A DNA stretch of 64,000 nt from Hyposmocoma kahamanoa (GCF_003589595.1 NW_020654422.1:16377071-16441070); one strand, 5' to 3'; positions 1 to 10,979 are shown, numbered from the stretch's first letter. Translations and numbers: made by a program. The notes: generated by a model from the sequence alone, not told the origin.

Positions 1-195
1 CAGAGACAAGGGTGATAAAAAGGTAAGATGACGATGAAAGAGGTCGCATCGTTACAAAACTTTAATTAAAATTTAAAAAAAACCCGATACAAAACAGTAT
101 ACTCCAAAAAGTCAATAAAATCACCATCTGTAGGCTGACTACTCGTCGAGATCATATTGACGAGCACACACACGATAGTTTTACTGTACGTTGCG

Positions 196-340
196 GATTT
201 GCGTAGTCTGTAGACTGTCTTGCAGAATCAGATCAAGGTTATCATAATATTATTGTAATGTCATCGGATTTGCATATTATAACAAATTTCAAATCGATCG
301 CATAAATATGCTTTTTATAACTGAGATCCGTACACAAACT
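196..340. repeat. Dispersed repeat R5, copy a
   Basis: This stretch matches 38712-38866 in the same orientation. Shared blocks include TAGTCTGTAGACTGTCTT, TATTATTGTAAT, AATTTCAAATCG and GCTGAGATCC-like words, with small indels between. Only two copies are seen, so the ends are approximate and the class is unknown. It could be a LINE 3' UTR. Confidence 0.6.
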
Positions 341-644
341 AAAAGAGTTGATGGTATTTAAACAGCTGAAGAGATTTATGAAAAATTTTTTAATAACATC
401 GAGTGACGGGATGAATACGCCACAAATTCGCAACAGTGGTGCGTTCAAGGTTTGCGCGTACATTGTGTTGTATGTATGGATGTATGTAACGTTTAGATAT
501 AGACCTACACACACTTATATTAACACGATTACAACAACACAAGACCAGACTAAAAACATTTAAAAAAGATAGTTTAGTCTACAAAGTAGATAGTATAGTC
601 TGTGTTGTAGCGTCATGCCGACACGGGACTCCCATGCAAATTTG

Positions 645-885
645 CGGTCTAAGTCGTGCGCCTGGTGGTAAGCTACACGCCTGTTCATAACAGTTGCAGT
701 GCTATTCAGATCTTTAAATCGCAAAGATCTGAAAGGATTTGCCCCTGCGCCTGTCACTTTGAGGCATAACTTGACAAGTCCCGTGTGCCTGTAATTTTTC
801 CAGCTTTTTACATTTCAAACCTGGAACGCGGTAATGCTCATATAGCTGCTTGGCGGCAGAAATAGGTAAGGCAGAATATCTCAAT
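645..885 (-). mobile_element. SINE-A copy 1 (diverged)
   Basis: Minus-strand copy of the window's dominant retroposon, recognised by GTCGTGCGCCTGGTGGTAAG, the ACAGTTGCAGTG block and TGCTTGGCGGCAGAAATAGG. Both ends are eroded. The internal hairpin is perfect here: 706-715 pairs with 723-732 (TCAGATCTTT / AAAGATCTGA). Short open frames across it are repeat shadows, not genes. Confidence 0.8.
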
Positions 886-889
886 CTCA

Positions 890-1985
890 AAGTGGTTTTA
901 TGACCTAAAATGAATCGTTGTGAGACAGCGCTACATGAAGTGTATATCAGCATCCCGCTTTCTTGTCGTTACGAACCTATACTGAACTGTAATAAGAGTT
1001 CATGGTAAGGCGCCTGTCCATTCATTCGGGACTTACGATACCACAGATTCAGATAAAGGGTTCAAACTTATAACGCCCCTCTGCGTCGGGATTTGAAAAT
1101 CCATAGACGATCACTTGTTTTTTCTTGCCTTTCTTTGAAAATAATTATCTATATGGGCTTCGAATGTACTAAACTCATGCAAAGAGTTTACAATGTCGTG
1201 TCTTGAGTGTATACGACTGAGGAATGAATCAGCAATACAAGTACGTCGTTATATGCGGGGAGCTTAATTGAGTTCTGAAAGTTTATTGTCTCTCTTTGTG
1301 CTTAATGCGCCACTAAGTATGCTCTTAGTGAGATTCTCTTGGGGAGAACACACTCGATTTTGGGACTTTCAGAGAGATTATTTTGTTCGGCGTTTAAATA
1401 ACGTTCTGTTTACAAATGGCGTTCGCTCAGCTTTTAACTGGTACGAAATTATTTGAATAATTAAAAATTTTGATTTTAAGAAAAAATGGGAATTGTCCAA
1501 TTCTGTCCAACCTGTGGGGTACTTTGATACATCGCTTGGGGCACTTAGATGTGTGAATCAACGTAGTGTGCCATTCCTGGTTGCCACGTATTATCAGCAC
1601 TAAGTGATCAACTGTTCATAAAGTATGACTCTATATGTGTCTCAGTACTTGTTAGATCAAGACTTCTTTCTAGAGTACTATTTGAAAAGTGTTCTTTGTA
1701 ATGTAGTCTTGGAAGTAGAAATACAGGAGGAAGAGCTGACTATAGCGCAAAATGTCACTAGTTCACCTCGTTACAATAAGTAGTTGAAACAGTTTTACAT
1801 TTTTATTACAAAATAACTAATAGGAGCAATTTGATACGTACCAAAGTGCCCAACTCACTAGTGTATAACCGGCCAGTTTAGAAAAAAATATTTATTTAAA
1901 ATAATCTTTACATATTCTCTCAAAGTAGCATGCAATTCTAGTTATTGGACACACATGTATTAAGACATAAAACCCTGTAAAGTGA
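890..1985. other. No recognisable feature
   Basis: About 1.1 kb of AT-rich sequence with no open frame that looks coding, no paralogous block elsewhere in the window and no terminal repeats that I could find. Confidence 0.5.
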
Positions 1986-1988
1986 ACG

Positions 1989-2011
1989 ATTATATATATA
2001 TATATATATAT
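1989..2011. repeat. (TA)n microsatellite
   Basis: About 11 uninterrupted TA units lie immediately upstream of a LINE 3' UTR relic. Confidence 0.95.
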
Positions 2012-2039
2012 TTGATTAAACAAAAAAACTTTATAATAT

Positions 2040-2190
2040 TGGCGACTTTTCAATCATACTTTACAATTTGTAGTAAGACAAAATTACAAAGTCTTTTAAT
2101 TATAGTTGAAATGATTGTGGTGTGTTTGCATATTGATATCAGAATCCGAGTGAAATATTTAACACATCCAGTGAACATACATACAAAAAA
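2040..2190 (+). mobile_element. 5'-truncated LINE 3' UTR copy
   Basis: This block is about 85-90% identical by eye to 3652-3805, the 3' UTR directly after the LINE ORF end at 3.4-3.64 kb. Both start near CTTTTCAATCATACTTTACA and end near ACACATCCAGTGAAC. It is therefore a second, more severely truncated insertion of the same LINE family, 1.6 kb upstream and in the same orientation. A local direct duplication is the alternative. Confidence 0.75.
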
Positions 2191-2284
2191 AAATCGGTTA
2201 AAAATCCATCGATTCAGCAAATTTAAAGGTATATATCTCTTACGTTTATACGTTTTATGTAAATACGTCGAGGTTAATAGGTGA

Positions 2285-2770
2285 ATAAATTAGAAGGTTT
2301 TTAGAGGCCCATTAAAAATGACACCCGTAAAACTGGAATTCAGTCGAGTGTGATGCGGGTCCGGCAATTACGGCCCCCGCCGTTCAATTCATTGTCTTTC
2401 TGGGAACCAATTACAAAGTTTATTCATTCCATTTAAGCAAAAAGGTACGGAAGTACAGTGACGAACTAACAAAAATAGGAAGATCAAAAATTAACCACCT
2501 CTCTTGTTTGCGGGGCTTGTTCAATGGATTTTAATATCCAAAATGATCTACGGAAATTAGAACAAGAAAACTCTGTATAATATCGGGAAAGTCGTAAAAA
2601 GTACATAACTTGTTCAGAAGCTTTTATGGCAACATTATTATGAAGGCCAGTGCGCAAGTGTAGGCAGATATGAATACTCAAATCGTCCTTTGCAACACTA
2701 ATGGACGTAAACGTTTTGACAAAAAGTTATTTTCGTTACTATGTAAATAACTTCTTTCTGTCATAATTGT
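2285..2770. other. No recognisable feature
   Basis: AT-rich sequence between two repeats. I see no gene, RNA or repeat match inside. Confidence 0.45.
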
Positions 2771-2775
2771 ACTAA

Positions 2776-2960
2776 GTGCACACGCCTGTTTATAACAGTT
2801 GCAGTGCCACTTATAATCATAGGGTCGCTGTAATTTTACCAGCACCCTTACCCTTTAAAACCGGAACACAGTAATACGGACATTACTGCTTGACGACAGA
2901 ATTAGGTAAGCTGGCAGTACTTCCCTGGACGAACTCTTTCACAAGGAGCTCTACTGCTAC
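2776..2960 (-). mobile_element. SINE-A copy 2
   Basis: Minus-strand copy with an intact 5' end (reverse complement of TAGTAGCAGTAGAGCTCC at 2943-2960) and an internal deletion: the hairpin-2 and CACTGCGCCC section between the ACAGTTGCAGTGCCACT block and CTGTAATTTTACCAGC is missing. Its small hairpin reads CAGTAATacggACATTACTG. Confidence 0.85.
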
Positions 2961-3399
2961 TAACTGAATATATAAACTAAATACTAAAGAGTAGTTGCAA
3001 GTTTTAACTGGACACACAAATAGAACACAGAGCATTTAATCACGGAATAACAACACAGGGATATAGTAGAATTTCGTGACGTTACCGTACAAATTCCAGA
3101 GCTCCGTAATGAGTCGTACAAGCGCAAAACCGGCTATAAAGTTTACAGTGTACATTGAATACGCAGTAAGACGCTACAGCCCTTTTGTCCGGATCACACA
3201 CACGGATGATGAATAATCACTGAGATATTTAATATCACCACACTAGCGCTCCATTTGACCTGCCTACTGCGAGTATAAGGAATCAGTTTGGTTACATGCA
3301 GTTCACTTTGTCAAGAGGCTTATAGGTGACTCGGAATTAGTGGAGGCGAAACTGCAGAGCCTTGAACAGAGCCGTAAAGTTGCCCGCTTATCGGTATTT

Positions 3400-3815
3400 T
3401 ACAGGAGAGTTTGGGATTGAATTACACGATTTAATTCCACCTTCCCACTTACCTTTTCCATCACCGGGGGACTTTAGGCTTGGATTCCACCTCTATGTTG
3501 TGGATATTCGAAAGATTTGCACGAAGCGTTATGCTTCCACATTTATATGGTGAACGGTTATGGAGTGAAATTCCCTGCCTGCAGACTTGTTTCAGTTATA
3601 ACTTGGGCCTTTTCAAGACGAGAGTAAATAAGCATTATTTTTGTGTGCATTGTGGCTTTTCAATCATACTTTACAATTTGTAGTAAGACAAAATTACAGT
3701 CTTTTCATTATCGTTGAAATTATTGTGGTGAGTTTGCAAATTGTTATCAGAATCCTAACGAAATATTTAAAAGTTACTATAAGAAACACATCCAGTGAAC
3801 GACAAAAAACAGTTT
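3400..3815 (+). mobile_element. LINE fragment: ORF2 C-terminus plus 3' UTR (jockey/CR1-type)
   Basis: Conceptual translation across one frameshift and a few stops gives the classic non-LTR retrotransposon C-terminal pattern. 'ELHDLIPPS' is followed by 'LGFHLYVVDI', 'TKRYASTFIW', then 'NSLPADLF' and, in the next frame, 'YNLGLFKTRVNKHYF'. No polymerase motif (YADD) is present, so this is a 5'-truncated dead copy. The 3' UTR runs to about 3815 and is shared with 2040-2190. Assignment is from recall of insect LINE ends. Confidence 0.85.
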
Positions 3816-4109
3816 TGAATTTTTAGTTATCTTTTTATGTATGGTTCAGTAAACAACGCTTAACAAATAAATAAGTAAAAGCCTACCGAGTACTATGTCT
3901 ATATATATATATACATAATAACATAGAATTATAAAACTGAAAATGTAATGGAAACACCCGCTATTTTTATAAAAGTCACAGAGTAAGTTTTGTAATTGCT
4001 TATTTTGACAGTTGAGACATTTAGTTTCACAACAAATAGCACGACATGATGCGATTTTACCGTAAGATAATTGTAACTTTAATAAAAAGGACGGGTCTCA
4101 AAAGTTTGC

Positions 4110-4625
4110 TTATCGGCTTTTTTCGATTTCCATGGGATTCCATTAGATTTGTGGTAACAACAGGATTGTTACGGATTTTTTGTACAATTTATACTTTTTT
4201 TTGTGACTGTCATGGTGACGGTGATTTGTTAATTGCATGTATTGTGCCAAGTGTAAAGTCGACTTTTATTTGCGAAAAATAATGTTTTAATTTGTGACAG
4301 TCAAAACAAACCCGGAACAGCATCGTCGGCATCAAGTACCACCTTGAGAGTATACACTTTCAAACAAAAAGAGAATTTTCAAAATCGGTCCACAATTGAT
4401 CGAGAAATCGGTATGCACGCTGACATGCCTAGAAAATTTGAGAATTTTCCACGATTTCCATGGATCCCTCATCAGATTCTGACTTGGTGACAATGGGACT
4501 ACTATGTGTGAACCCTTTCAAACAATAAAATAATTTTCAAAATCGATCTACAATTGACGGAGAAATCGGAAAACATACATACAGCCGAACGTATAACATC
4601 CTCCTTTTTTTGAAGTCGATTAAAA
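4110..4625 (-). repeat. Dispersed repeat R1 (GGAGGAGG family), copy a
   Basis: Reverse-complement counterpart of 57645-57998. In element orientation it begins TTAATCGACTTCAAAAAAAG, then GGAGGATGTTATACGTTCGG, CTGTATGTATG, TTTCTCCGTCAATTGTAG and ends near CCATGGAAATCG. The copy is longer than its partner because the segment around GAATTTTCAAAATCGGTC occurs twice (about 4376 and 4536). I recall this family as extremely common in Lepidoptera; its transposon class is uncertain. It creates a false 81-codon minus-strand frame at 4502-4747. Confidence 0.8.
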
Positions 4626-4629
4626 AACA

Positions 4630-5140
4630 GTGAGCGATTTTGGAACGGTAAATTGCATGGAAACTGTCTTATTGATGTGAGGTCATAGCATGTATTTGAT
4701 AGGCAATTCAACTTACGGCTGTAATCAGGATTGCTGTAAGAGCTCATAGCCCCCTGATCAAAGGAAATTTAAGAAGAGTTTTTGACGACGATTACCGGGA
4801 ATACTTTGACCAAACCTATAGAAAAGTAGATGTCACGTCGTATAAAGAAGTTAAAGGACAAGTATTGCCGAGATCACAGTGGTGTTTACTACACTGCTAA
4901 AAACCAAACTTTTGCATCTAATACCAGCTCCTTAATGTTTGTTCAGATATCGAAGTGGTTGGAACTTTCTTTATATAGCTGCGGATTTTCAGGACTTAAT
5001 GATCCACTGGTCCATACATTAAGAGTAGCTAGTATACGTATCTAAGGGTAATTTTATATTAATAATTTCCTAACTATTTAAAAATAAGACGTCGCAGCCT
5101 AATGGTTTGCCCTCCCGCCTTTCAAGCTGAGCTCTACTGC
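4630..5140. other. No recognisable feature
   Basis: Contains a 71-codon plus-strand open frame (4830-5045) starting MSRRIKKLKDKYC, with no recognisable domain and no sign of neighbouring exons. I do not call it a gene. Confidence 0.4.
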
Positions 5141-5146
5141 TTCAAG

Positions 5147-5402
5147 AGCTGTAGAGTTCCCTATTAAAGAGTTCACCCAGGGAAGTACTGCCATCTTATT
5201 TCTGCCGCCAACATTCATGTGATCATTACTGCGTTTCGGTTTTGAAGAGTAAGGGTGCTGGTGAAATTACAGGCATATGGGACTTGTCAACTTATGTGTC
5301 AGGGTGACGGGCGCAGTGATAGTGGCCCTCTGATCTTTGTGAGTTAAAACACTGAGTGATACTGCAACTGTTATGGACAGGCGTGTCACTTATCACCAGA
5401 TG
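5147..5402 (+). mobile_element. SINE-A copy 3
   Basis: Plus-strand copy running from a diverged 5' end (GCTGTAGAGTTCC) through AGAGTTCACCCAGGGAAGTA, CTGGTGAAATTACAGGC, GGGACTTGTCAACTTATG and TGCAACTGTTATGGACAGGC. The 3' tail beyond ATCACCAGATG is lost and replaced by an inverted duplicate of the copy's own last 17 bases (see 5374-5419). Confidence 0.9.
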
Positions 5403-5419
5403 AGTGACACGCCTGTCCA
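5374..5419. repeat. Perfect 17-bp inverted duplication with 12-nt spacer
   Basis: 5374-5390 (TGGACAGGCGTGTCACT) is perfectly complementary to 5403-5419. The left arm is SINE-A sequence; the right arm is its inverted copy at the broken 3' end. This looks like a fold-back or template-switch event. Confidence 0.95.
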
Positions 5420-5454
5420 CCGCTCGCGCCTCTGAGGTTTTCTGAATATATACG

Positions 5455-5650
5455 CAAAATTTAATTTGAAGCTTGTAAAGAAAAATATCGTGATGAAACC
5501 TGCTCGTTGAAGAAGGTTCGCAACCCTCGAAAAACGTGTGAAGTCCCCAACCTGCACTGGGCCAGCGTGGCGGACCGTCGCCAGAAAGGTGACCCGTGCT
5601 CAGCAGTGGGGTTGATGTTGAATATTTCAAATTATTTTCATTTGTGCCTT
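5455..5650 (+). mobile_element. LINE 3'-end fragment
   Basis: Contains GGTTCGCAACCCTCG, CCCAACCTGCACTGGGCCAG, CGTGGCGGAC and GACCCGTGCTCAGCAGTGGG, a consecutive series I know from a lepidopteran LINE 3' end. No coding remains upstream; it begins after the SINE-A copy at 5.15-5.4 kb. The 139-codon minus-strand frame covering 5292-5711 spans both repeats and is an artefact. Confidence 0.7.
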
Positions 5651-5719
5651 TTTCGATAAAATAAGGAAAATATATATGATGCCAAGGAAAGGGATGAACA
5701 TGCCTCTCCAAAACAGTCG

Positions 5720-6565
5720 AAATGGAAAATAGTCGTCAATAAGCAAACGGTGTAAACTTGACTAACTGTTCTATAAGTATTTGTGGTTAGGTAGGTAAAG
5801 ATTAAGAAGCAAGATCTCTATTTTAACAACCCTTTGTCGAGTTCACTAAACCGGCGGCCCGCAGCAATCTAATTAATAATTACTTTGTATTGGTCTCCGT
5901 AGGATTTACAAAATTGAAGTCTCGCTTGAAAGTGTTTAAGTTTATTTAATAATTCTAAGTTAGAAATTGTTGATCTTTGACTACGCGCTTTAAAGCCCAT
6001 TGTCTACCGAAGCAAAGCGGAGAAGAACTATATAGTAACTTATTAGTATTTGTTCCTTTGACAAAGCGGGGTGAAGATGTCAAAATAATGGTAAAACATT
6101 GCTGAAATATAGCTCTTCTGTGTTTTGCTTTCATAGACGAAGTTTTCCCTTCTTCCGTCTTTTAGAATACCGCATTAATCTCACATTATTATTATTTTTA
6201 ATTAGCCTATTATAGTGTTCCACTCAGAGATGGGCAGTGGGTTATAATTTATAACCTAATGAAACCGCTCAGATTTTAACCGGGTTTTTATCAGTCAAAA
6301 ATCGTGAAAAGAAACGGCGAACACGTAATTTAGTATAATTCCATACTTATTACAAATTTCGAGGTAAAAACATCTTTTTAAGTCGAAAAAGAGGCATACA
6401 CACAATACCTACCAAGCAATCCTGTGGATTCTCATTACTAGGAGCTGTTATTTTAGCAGCGATGTAGTCGCTAATCGTCTACCTTTGCACACGTTGCATT
6501 TTGTGTCGATTTATTTCAATGCAATTTTCAACCGTTTCAATAGAAAGGCAAATCTAGTCGTCTAG
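5720..6565. other. No recognisable feature
   Basis: AT-rich. A short word series near 6202-6240 (TTAGCCTATTATAGTGTTCC, GATGGGCAGTGGG) resembles an eroded lepidopteran LINE end, but it is too degraded to call. Confidence 0.4.
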
Positions 6566-6570
6566 ATTGT

Positions 6571-6625
6571 AAGGTGGCAGTACTGCCCTAGATGAACTCT
6601 TCCACAAGGAGCTGTACTACTATTT
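6571..6625 (-). mobile_element. SINE-A copy 4 (5' end fragment)
   Basis: Only the element's first ~55 bp remain: reverse complement of AGTAGTACAGCTCCTTGTGG, AAGAGTTCATCTAGGGCAGT and ACTGCCACC. Everything 3' of that is absent, unlike ordinary 5' truncation, so a later deletion is likely. Confidence 0.75.
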
Positions 6626-6629
6626 TTGT

Positions 6630-7405
6630 GTTTGGTTCGCTGTTGAATAATAAATAAGATGCACATATCGGAACGAAGTGAGTGCTTTGATTACACGTTT
6701 GGGTTTACGCAATGATGTTTTAAACAAAAAAAGGGTATACGTGAAAATAGTAGTACCAGAATCTATAAATAACTAAAAATGATTTGATCTTTGAGTGGAC
6801 TTATTTAATAACAAATAAAAAATTATAACAAACCTTCAGAGTTTTATTTTTATACATATATTAGTAGGATACGTTACAGCTAGCTAGTATTTAATAAAAT
6901 TTATAATTGTCATATGAAATTGTCGTTTCTATTCGCCAAAAAGCAGGCCGCGGACATAGCTAGCGACTAATTGTGTTTTTCCAACATACTGTAAATATTT
7001 TTTTATGCTAATTTTATTTCTCATTTTCTTTTCTAAGTTCTTAGGACGGTTGTTGCTTATTACGCTTCTTGTGATTACGTTCTTTTTTTGATATGTCGAA
7101 GGCGTACCTGCTTAATGTCTACCTGTATTTAAAACTGTGTAAAGACTGTAACGACGCCCGGAGAATCCTTGAAACTTTCTAGAAAGGTACGATGTCAAGT
7201 ATTGCTCAAGTACACTTAACATTTGAAGAACGGTCCGTTGAAATATTTGTCATATTACTTGGGAGTGCAAAATTACAAGACTTCTTCCTGAGAACTTCAC
7301 CATCTACTGCCATCTGTGGCACCCACTGAACGAGTAGGATTTTAGAATATATAATAGAACCCTTGCCCTGAAACCACACTGCAATTTACATATCTGCTTC
7401 TGGTG
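6630..7405. other. No recognisable feature
   Basis: AT-rich intergenic-type sequence with no coding-like frame and no match elsewhere in the window. Confidence 0.45.
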
Positions 7406-7411
7406 TTAAAC

Positions 7412-7562
7412 AGTAATATGAGCATTATTGCATTACGGTTTTTGAAGGGCTAGGGTGTTGGTGAAACTACAAGCACTTGGGACTTGTCAATTTTATAACG
7501 GGCGCTGTAGTTTTTCCCGCCAAATTGTTGCGATTTAAAGCTCTGAATGGCACTTATAGGCG
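7412..7562 (+). mobile_element. SINE-A copy 5 (partial)
   Basis: Retains the middle of the element: AGTAATATGAGCATTATTGC, TTGAAGGGCTAGGGTG, TGGTGAAACTACAAGC, GGGACTTGTCAATTTTATAA and TTGCGATTTAAAGCTCTGAA. Both ends and the hairpin-2 left arm are lost, and divergence is high, suggesting an old copy. Confidence 0.75.
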
Positions 7563-7564
7563 AC

Positions 7565-8455
7565 GCACTACATTTTAATTAAATATTTATGTTATTTAAG
7601 AATATATACGTAAAATAGTAAATAACTTATTAATAAATTAAGCTTTTTGTAAACATCATTCGTTCATTTAAATAAATAATGGCGCGACCGATGAGCCTCT
7701 TGTATCTGTTTTGCATTCAATACCATTTTTTTGCTACAATGCAAGTCAGTCGCTAGTACGGCGCCACCAACGGTGAAACTATAGCTATATATTCATTAGC
7801 TTCATGGTCGCCCTTTTCAAATAGTAAAATTGTGGTATTATTGGTTCCATCCCCTATGGCATTGTTATAGATAAACGTGTCGTTTATCAGTAGATGCACG
7901 ACTAAGTCGTCCCATCGCTTAATGTAATAAAAAAAACATTAATCAAAGACCATAATTAGATTTCTAATAGAATGAATGATGTAACAATGTAACGGGCACC
8001 GAAATAACATAAACAATTGATAAGAAAAATCTACTAAAAGACACGTCATTGGTAATTAACTTCGTACCTGCATGAAAGGGTTCAGACATTGTTTAATCAT
8101 TAATCATATCAGTGAAAGATGAAACTTTGACAAAACAATGTATTTCATTCAGCAAGGCGTTGCAGAAGTTGTCTAATTATATCGGAATTGTTTAACGTTG
8201 ACGGCTTTGTGCGTTCAACTCAATAGGAAAGTTCGAACCTGGAGTTTGGTATCCACGTATTGTCTGACGTTGGATGAAAATAGTAAATCGCATTGGATTT
8301 AGAGAAATATAATGGCGTCAAAAATGCAATGTTGAAAAAACCCTAATACAACGAAACGATTAAAGATGTTGTTAGCTGGTGTTGTCCTATTGAAGAGATT
8401 TTACGTCACAATAGTTTCATAAGCTTGGATAAGTGATATTCTGGAGTGCAACCTC
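7565..8455. other. No recognisable feature
   Basis: No gene or repeat match recognised. It ends where a LINE relic begins. Confidence 0.45.
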
Positions 8456-8459
8456 GTCG

Positions 8460-8600
8460 AAGCAAACTTATTGTAGGATGTCCTGCGGCAAGATGGATGG
8501 ACATCCTGATGAAGACGGTCGGCAAAGGTTAGGTGCGGTCGGTACATGACCGGGAGAGTTGGCGTGTTCATGGAAAACCAAGAGAAAAAAATCTCCTGTA
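8460..8600 (+). mobile_element. LINE ORF C-terminal relic (RTE-like)
   Basis: One frame reads 'GCPAARWMDILMKTVGKG', then after a stop 'VRSVHDRESWRVHGK'. This is the tail pattern 'GRP..RW.D........DR..W' at the C-terminus of many arthropod non-LTR reverse transcriptases. The copy is short and interrupted. The same pattern occurs at 15.1 kb (plus) and 27.5 kb (minus). Confidence 0.65.
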
Positions 8601-8981
8601 TGAGATCATTCCTGTTAATGCAAGTTTCTTTATTGAACGTTCTTTTCGTTGGTCGAAGCGTAGACCTCTTTATTCAAAAGCAACCGTTCACCCATGAGTT
8701 ACCATCGCTCTCAATGTTCTAAATTTATAAATGTGTCTAAATTGCTAACGTTAACTCTCTCTAAATATCTTTATATGTTTTTAACACTGCTGTTATCTTT
8801 AAGTATGTTAAGAGTGCGTGTAAGGAATATTAGACTTGACAGCATAGGTGGCAGATCTGCCCTTATATGTACGAGTATTATTATATATAGAGTGCCAAAA
8901 TTTATCACAAATTGCCATTCGACTGAAGGAACATTGAGTATATCGTGACATGTTTTATTTGAATACATTTTTATTCAAACT

Positions 8982-9275
8982 TTTTTATACGATACAAAGT
9001 GATGGGATGAACATGTCGTGAGCCTGATCGTAAGTGACAAACTTGCCCGTGAAACTTGCGCTCAGAGATTAAAATCACAAAGATTTGAGTGGCACCGCCA
9101 CTGCACTCGTCACCCTGAGACTTAAGCTGACAAGTCCCATGTGCCTGTAATTTCACCAGTACCCTTTACCCTTCAAAACCGGAACGCAGTAATGCTCACA
9201 TTACTGTTTGGCGGCAGAAATAGGTAAGGTGGCACTTCCCTGGACGAACTCTTTTTCTCAAGTAGCTCTACTGTC
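8982..9275 (-). mobile_element. SINE-A copy 6 (near full length)
   Basis: Minus-strand copy from the A-rich tail (TTTTTTATACGATACAAAGT in plus orientation) to the 5' end near AAGTAGCTCTACTGTCAAAT. The small hairpin is intact: 9186-9194 and 9199-9207 pair around a CTCA loop. Confidence 0.92.
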
Positions 9276-9378
9276 AAATAAATAGTCAAATAAATGTATT
9301 TTCCTTATTTACCTTATAAGATAATAATACTAAGGTAATAAAAAGTTTATGTCACTCACTAACAATTATTGAGTATAC

Positions 9379-9413
9379 GAGCCCTATACCCCACCTACGG
9401 TGGGGTCGGGCTC
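9379..9413. repeat. GC-rich hairpin
   Basis: GAGCCC and CCCCACC pair with GGTGGGG and GGGCTC around a TAC loop, with a small internal bulge. It stands out in an AT-rich setting, just upstream of SINE-D. Its function is unknown and it may be part of an older repeat. Confidence 0.6.
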
Positions 9414-9461
9414 GGCCTGCGGCGCGTGATCGGATTCAGATTACGAGGTGTGCTTATGCTA

Positions 9462-9650
9462 GTCGGCGGCACAGTGATTAGTACCATGGGCGCTTGATGG
9501 GGAGGTTCCAGACTCGATCTTTGTTTTGAGCCAATTTATGAAAAAAAAAATTTTTTATGTTGGTTCTGGTCTGGGTATTCTGGGCGTTGCCCTCAGAATT
9601 ATCGTTACTGTAGTACTCATAGTACAGGAAATTCCCTAGGTTGAGACCAG
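9462..9650 (+). mobile_element. SINE-D copy a (tRNA-headed SINE)
   Basis: The head has an A-box-like GGCACAGTGATTAGTACC and a degraded B box (AGACTCGATCT, 9510-9520). The tail GTACTCATAGTACAGGAAAT, TCCCTAGGTTGAGACCAG is shared with 54350-54395 (TACTCATAGTACAGGCAATT) and matches a lepidopteran SINE tail I know. It is too diverged to be a tRNA gene. Confidence 0.6.
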
Positions 9651-9827
9651 AAATTTGGAGTGATTGTCTGGCATTTTTTCCCTAAATACTTCTCTGGCAT
9701 ATCTTCCAAGAAAAAAGAATTTAACAGAGAGACGGTCGAGATACAACGCTATAAGTATATTATTTCCACTACATCGGGAAGTATGCCTTACATTTTGAAC
9801 AATTGTGAAATCTTGTACTCGTAATTT

Positions 9828-9995
9828 AGGGTCGTATTCTAGAACTCTACTCAATGCTCAAGTCAGGACTTGAGTATGATTCAAAGCACTTTGAATCATA
9901 CTCAAGTCTCTGCCATTAGGGTCATATTTCCAGTGCTTGTGTTGCCAGTGCAATCATGACTTGAGCATTGAATAGAGTTCTAGAATACGACACCT
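9828..9995. mobile_element. MITE M1, copy a
   Basis: Palindromic element whose ends read AGGGTCGTATTCTAGAACTC and the inverse, about 40 bp each. Inside is a second perfect hairpin: 9869-9886 pairs with 9889-9906 around a CA loop. The right end has a small change (CGACACCT). Homologous copies lie at 45218, 52683 and 62488. There is no coding capacity. Confidence 0.85.
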
Positions 9996-9999
9996 AGTC

Positions 10000-10675
10000 T
10001 CCGTATACTATCTACGTGAGGTGGCGTGCGGACGAGTATCAGTAACGTCTGTTTATGAAAGATTTATGAATTGGTGAACATACACAGAAAAGCGTGTGCC
10101 GGTTTTCCTGTTTTGAAGAAAAGCAACATGAAAAAATATATGGAAGAAGATTAGTTCCGGTTGTCAGTGCAATTTCGAGAATATCTCCCCTGTCTCCATC
10201 ACGCAATATTAACATACTACAAAGTTCTTCGCATTAAAGGGGACTGTATTCGAGAATGCAGGCAACACGACATTGTACGGATGCCATTTTAATATAGCTG
10301 TATTAATATCAGGAGCGGAAAAGTTTCGCTAGACGGGTAACGTGGGATAAGTAGACAACAGTTTCGTATATTGCGACCACAAGAATTTTTTTACACCACA
10401 GTTGCCACTGTGTACGAGTTACGCGTCACCTTGTGTGATGACGTGGGTGAATCATCATAAAAAACTTACTTATAAATTGTTGTTCAGATGGTATAAAAGT
10501 GTCATCAGTGAGAGATTTTTTAGATATTTTTTTAACCATGTTGTGCAATACAATATAAATAGAAACTTGAGGCTCTGTTTTCGTACTATTGTCACAGATT
10601 ACCTTTTCAAATTCAAGCTCAATAATCTTTATATCATAGATAAACAAATTACACTTAAAACCATCACATTTATTA
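10000..10675. other. No recognisable feature
   Basis: A plus-strand frame starting at 10402 continues into the SINE-A copy at 10.68 kb and shows no known domain, so it is treated as chance. Confidence 0.45.
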
Positions 10676-10679
10676 AACT

Positions 10680-10975
10680 CAGCAGCAGCAGATCTCCTTG
10701 TGAAAGAGTTCGTCCAGGGAAGTACTGCCACCTTACCTATTTCTGGCGCCAAGCAGTAATTTGAGCATTACTTTGTTCCGGTTTTGAAGGTTAAGGGTGC
10801 TGGTGAAATTACAGGCACATGGGACTTGTCGCCTTATGTCTCAAGGTGAGAGGCGCAGTAGCAGCGCCCCTCAGATCTTTGCGATTTATAGATCTGAGTG
10901 GCACTGCAACTGTTATGGACAGGCGCGTAGCTTACCATCTGGCGCACAACTTGTTCGTCAAGTCACTTGATATTA
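10680..10975 (+). mobile_element. SINE-A copy 7 (full length)
   Basis: One of the best copies. The 5' end is GCAGCAGCAGATCTCC, followed by TTGTGAAAGAGTTCGTCCAG, GGAAGTACTGCCACCTTACC, CACATGGGACTTGTC and AACTGTTATGGACAGGCG, then CTTACCATCTGGCGCACAAC and the 3' terminus TCACTTGATATTATAA. Hairpin 2: 10861-10878 pairs with 10890-10907 at 16 of 18 positions. Confidence 0.95.
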
Positions 10976-10979
10976 TAAT

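Noticed and set aside
5292..5711. 139-codon minus-strand open frame, the longest in the window
   Set aside because: It lies across a SINE-A copy, its inverted duplication and a LINE 3' end; its peptide is a translation of those repeats read backwards.
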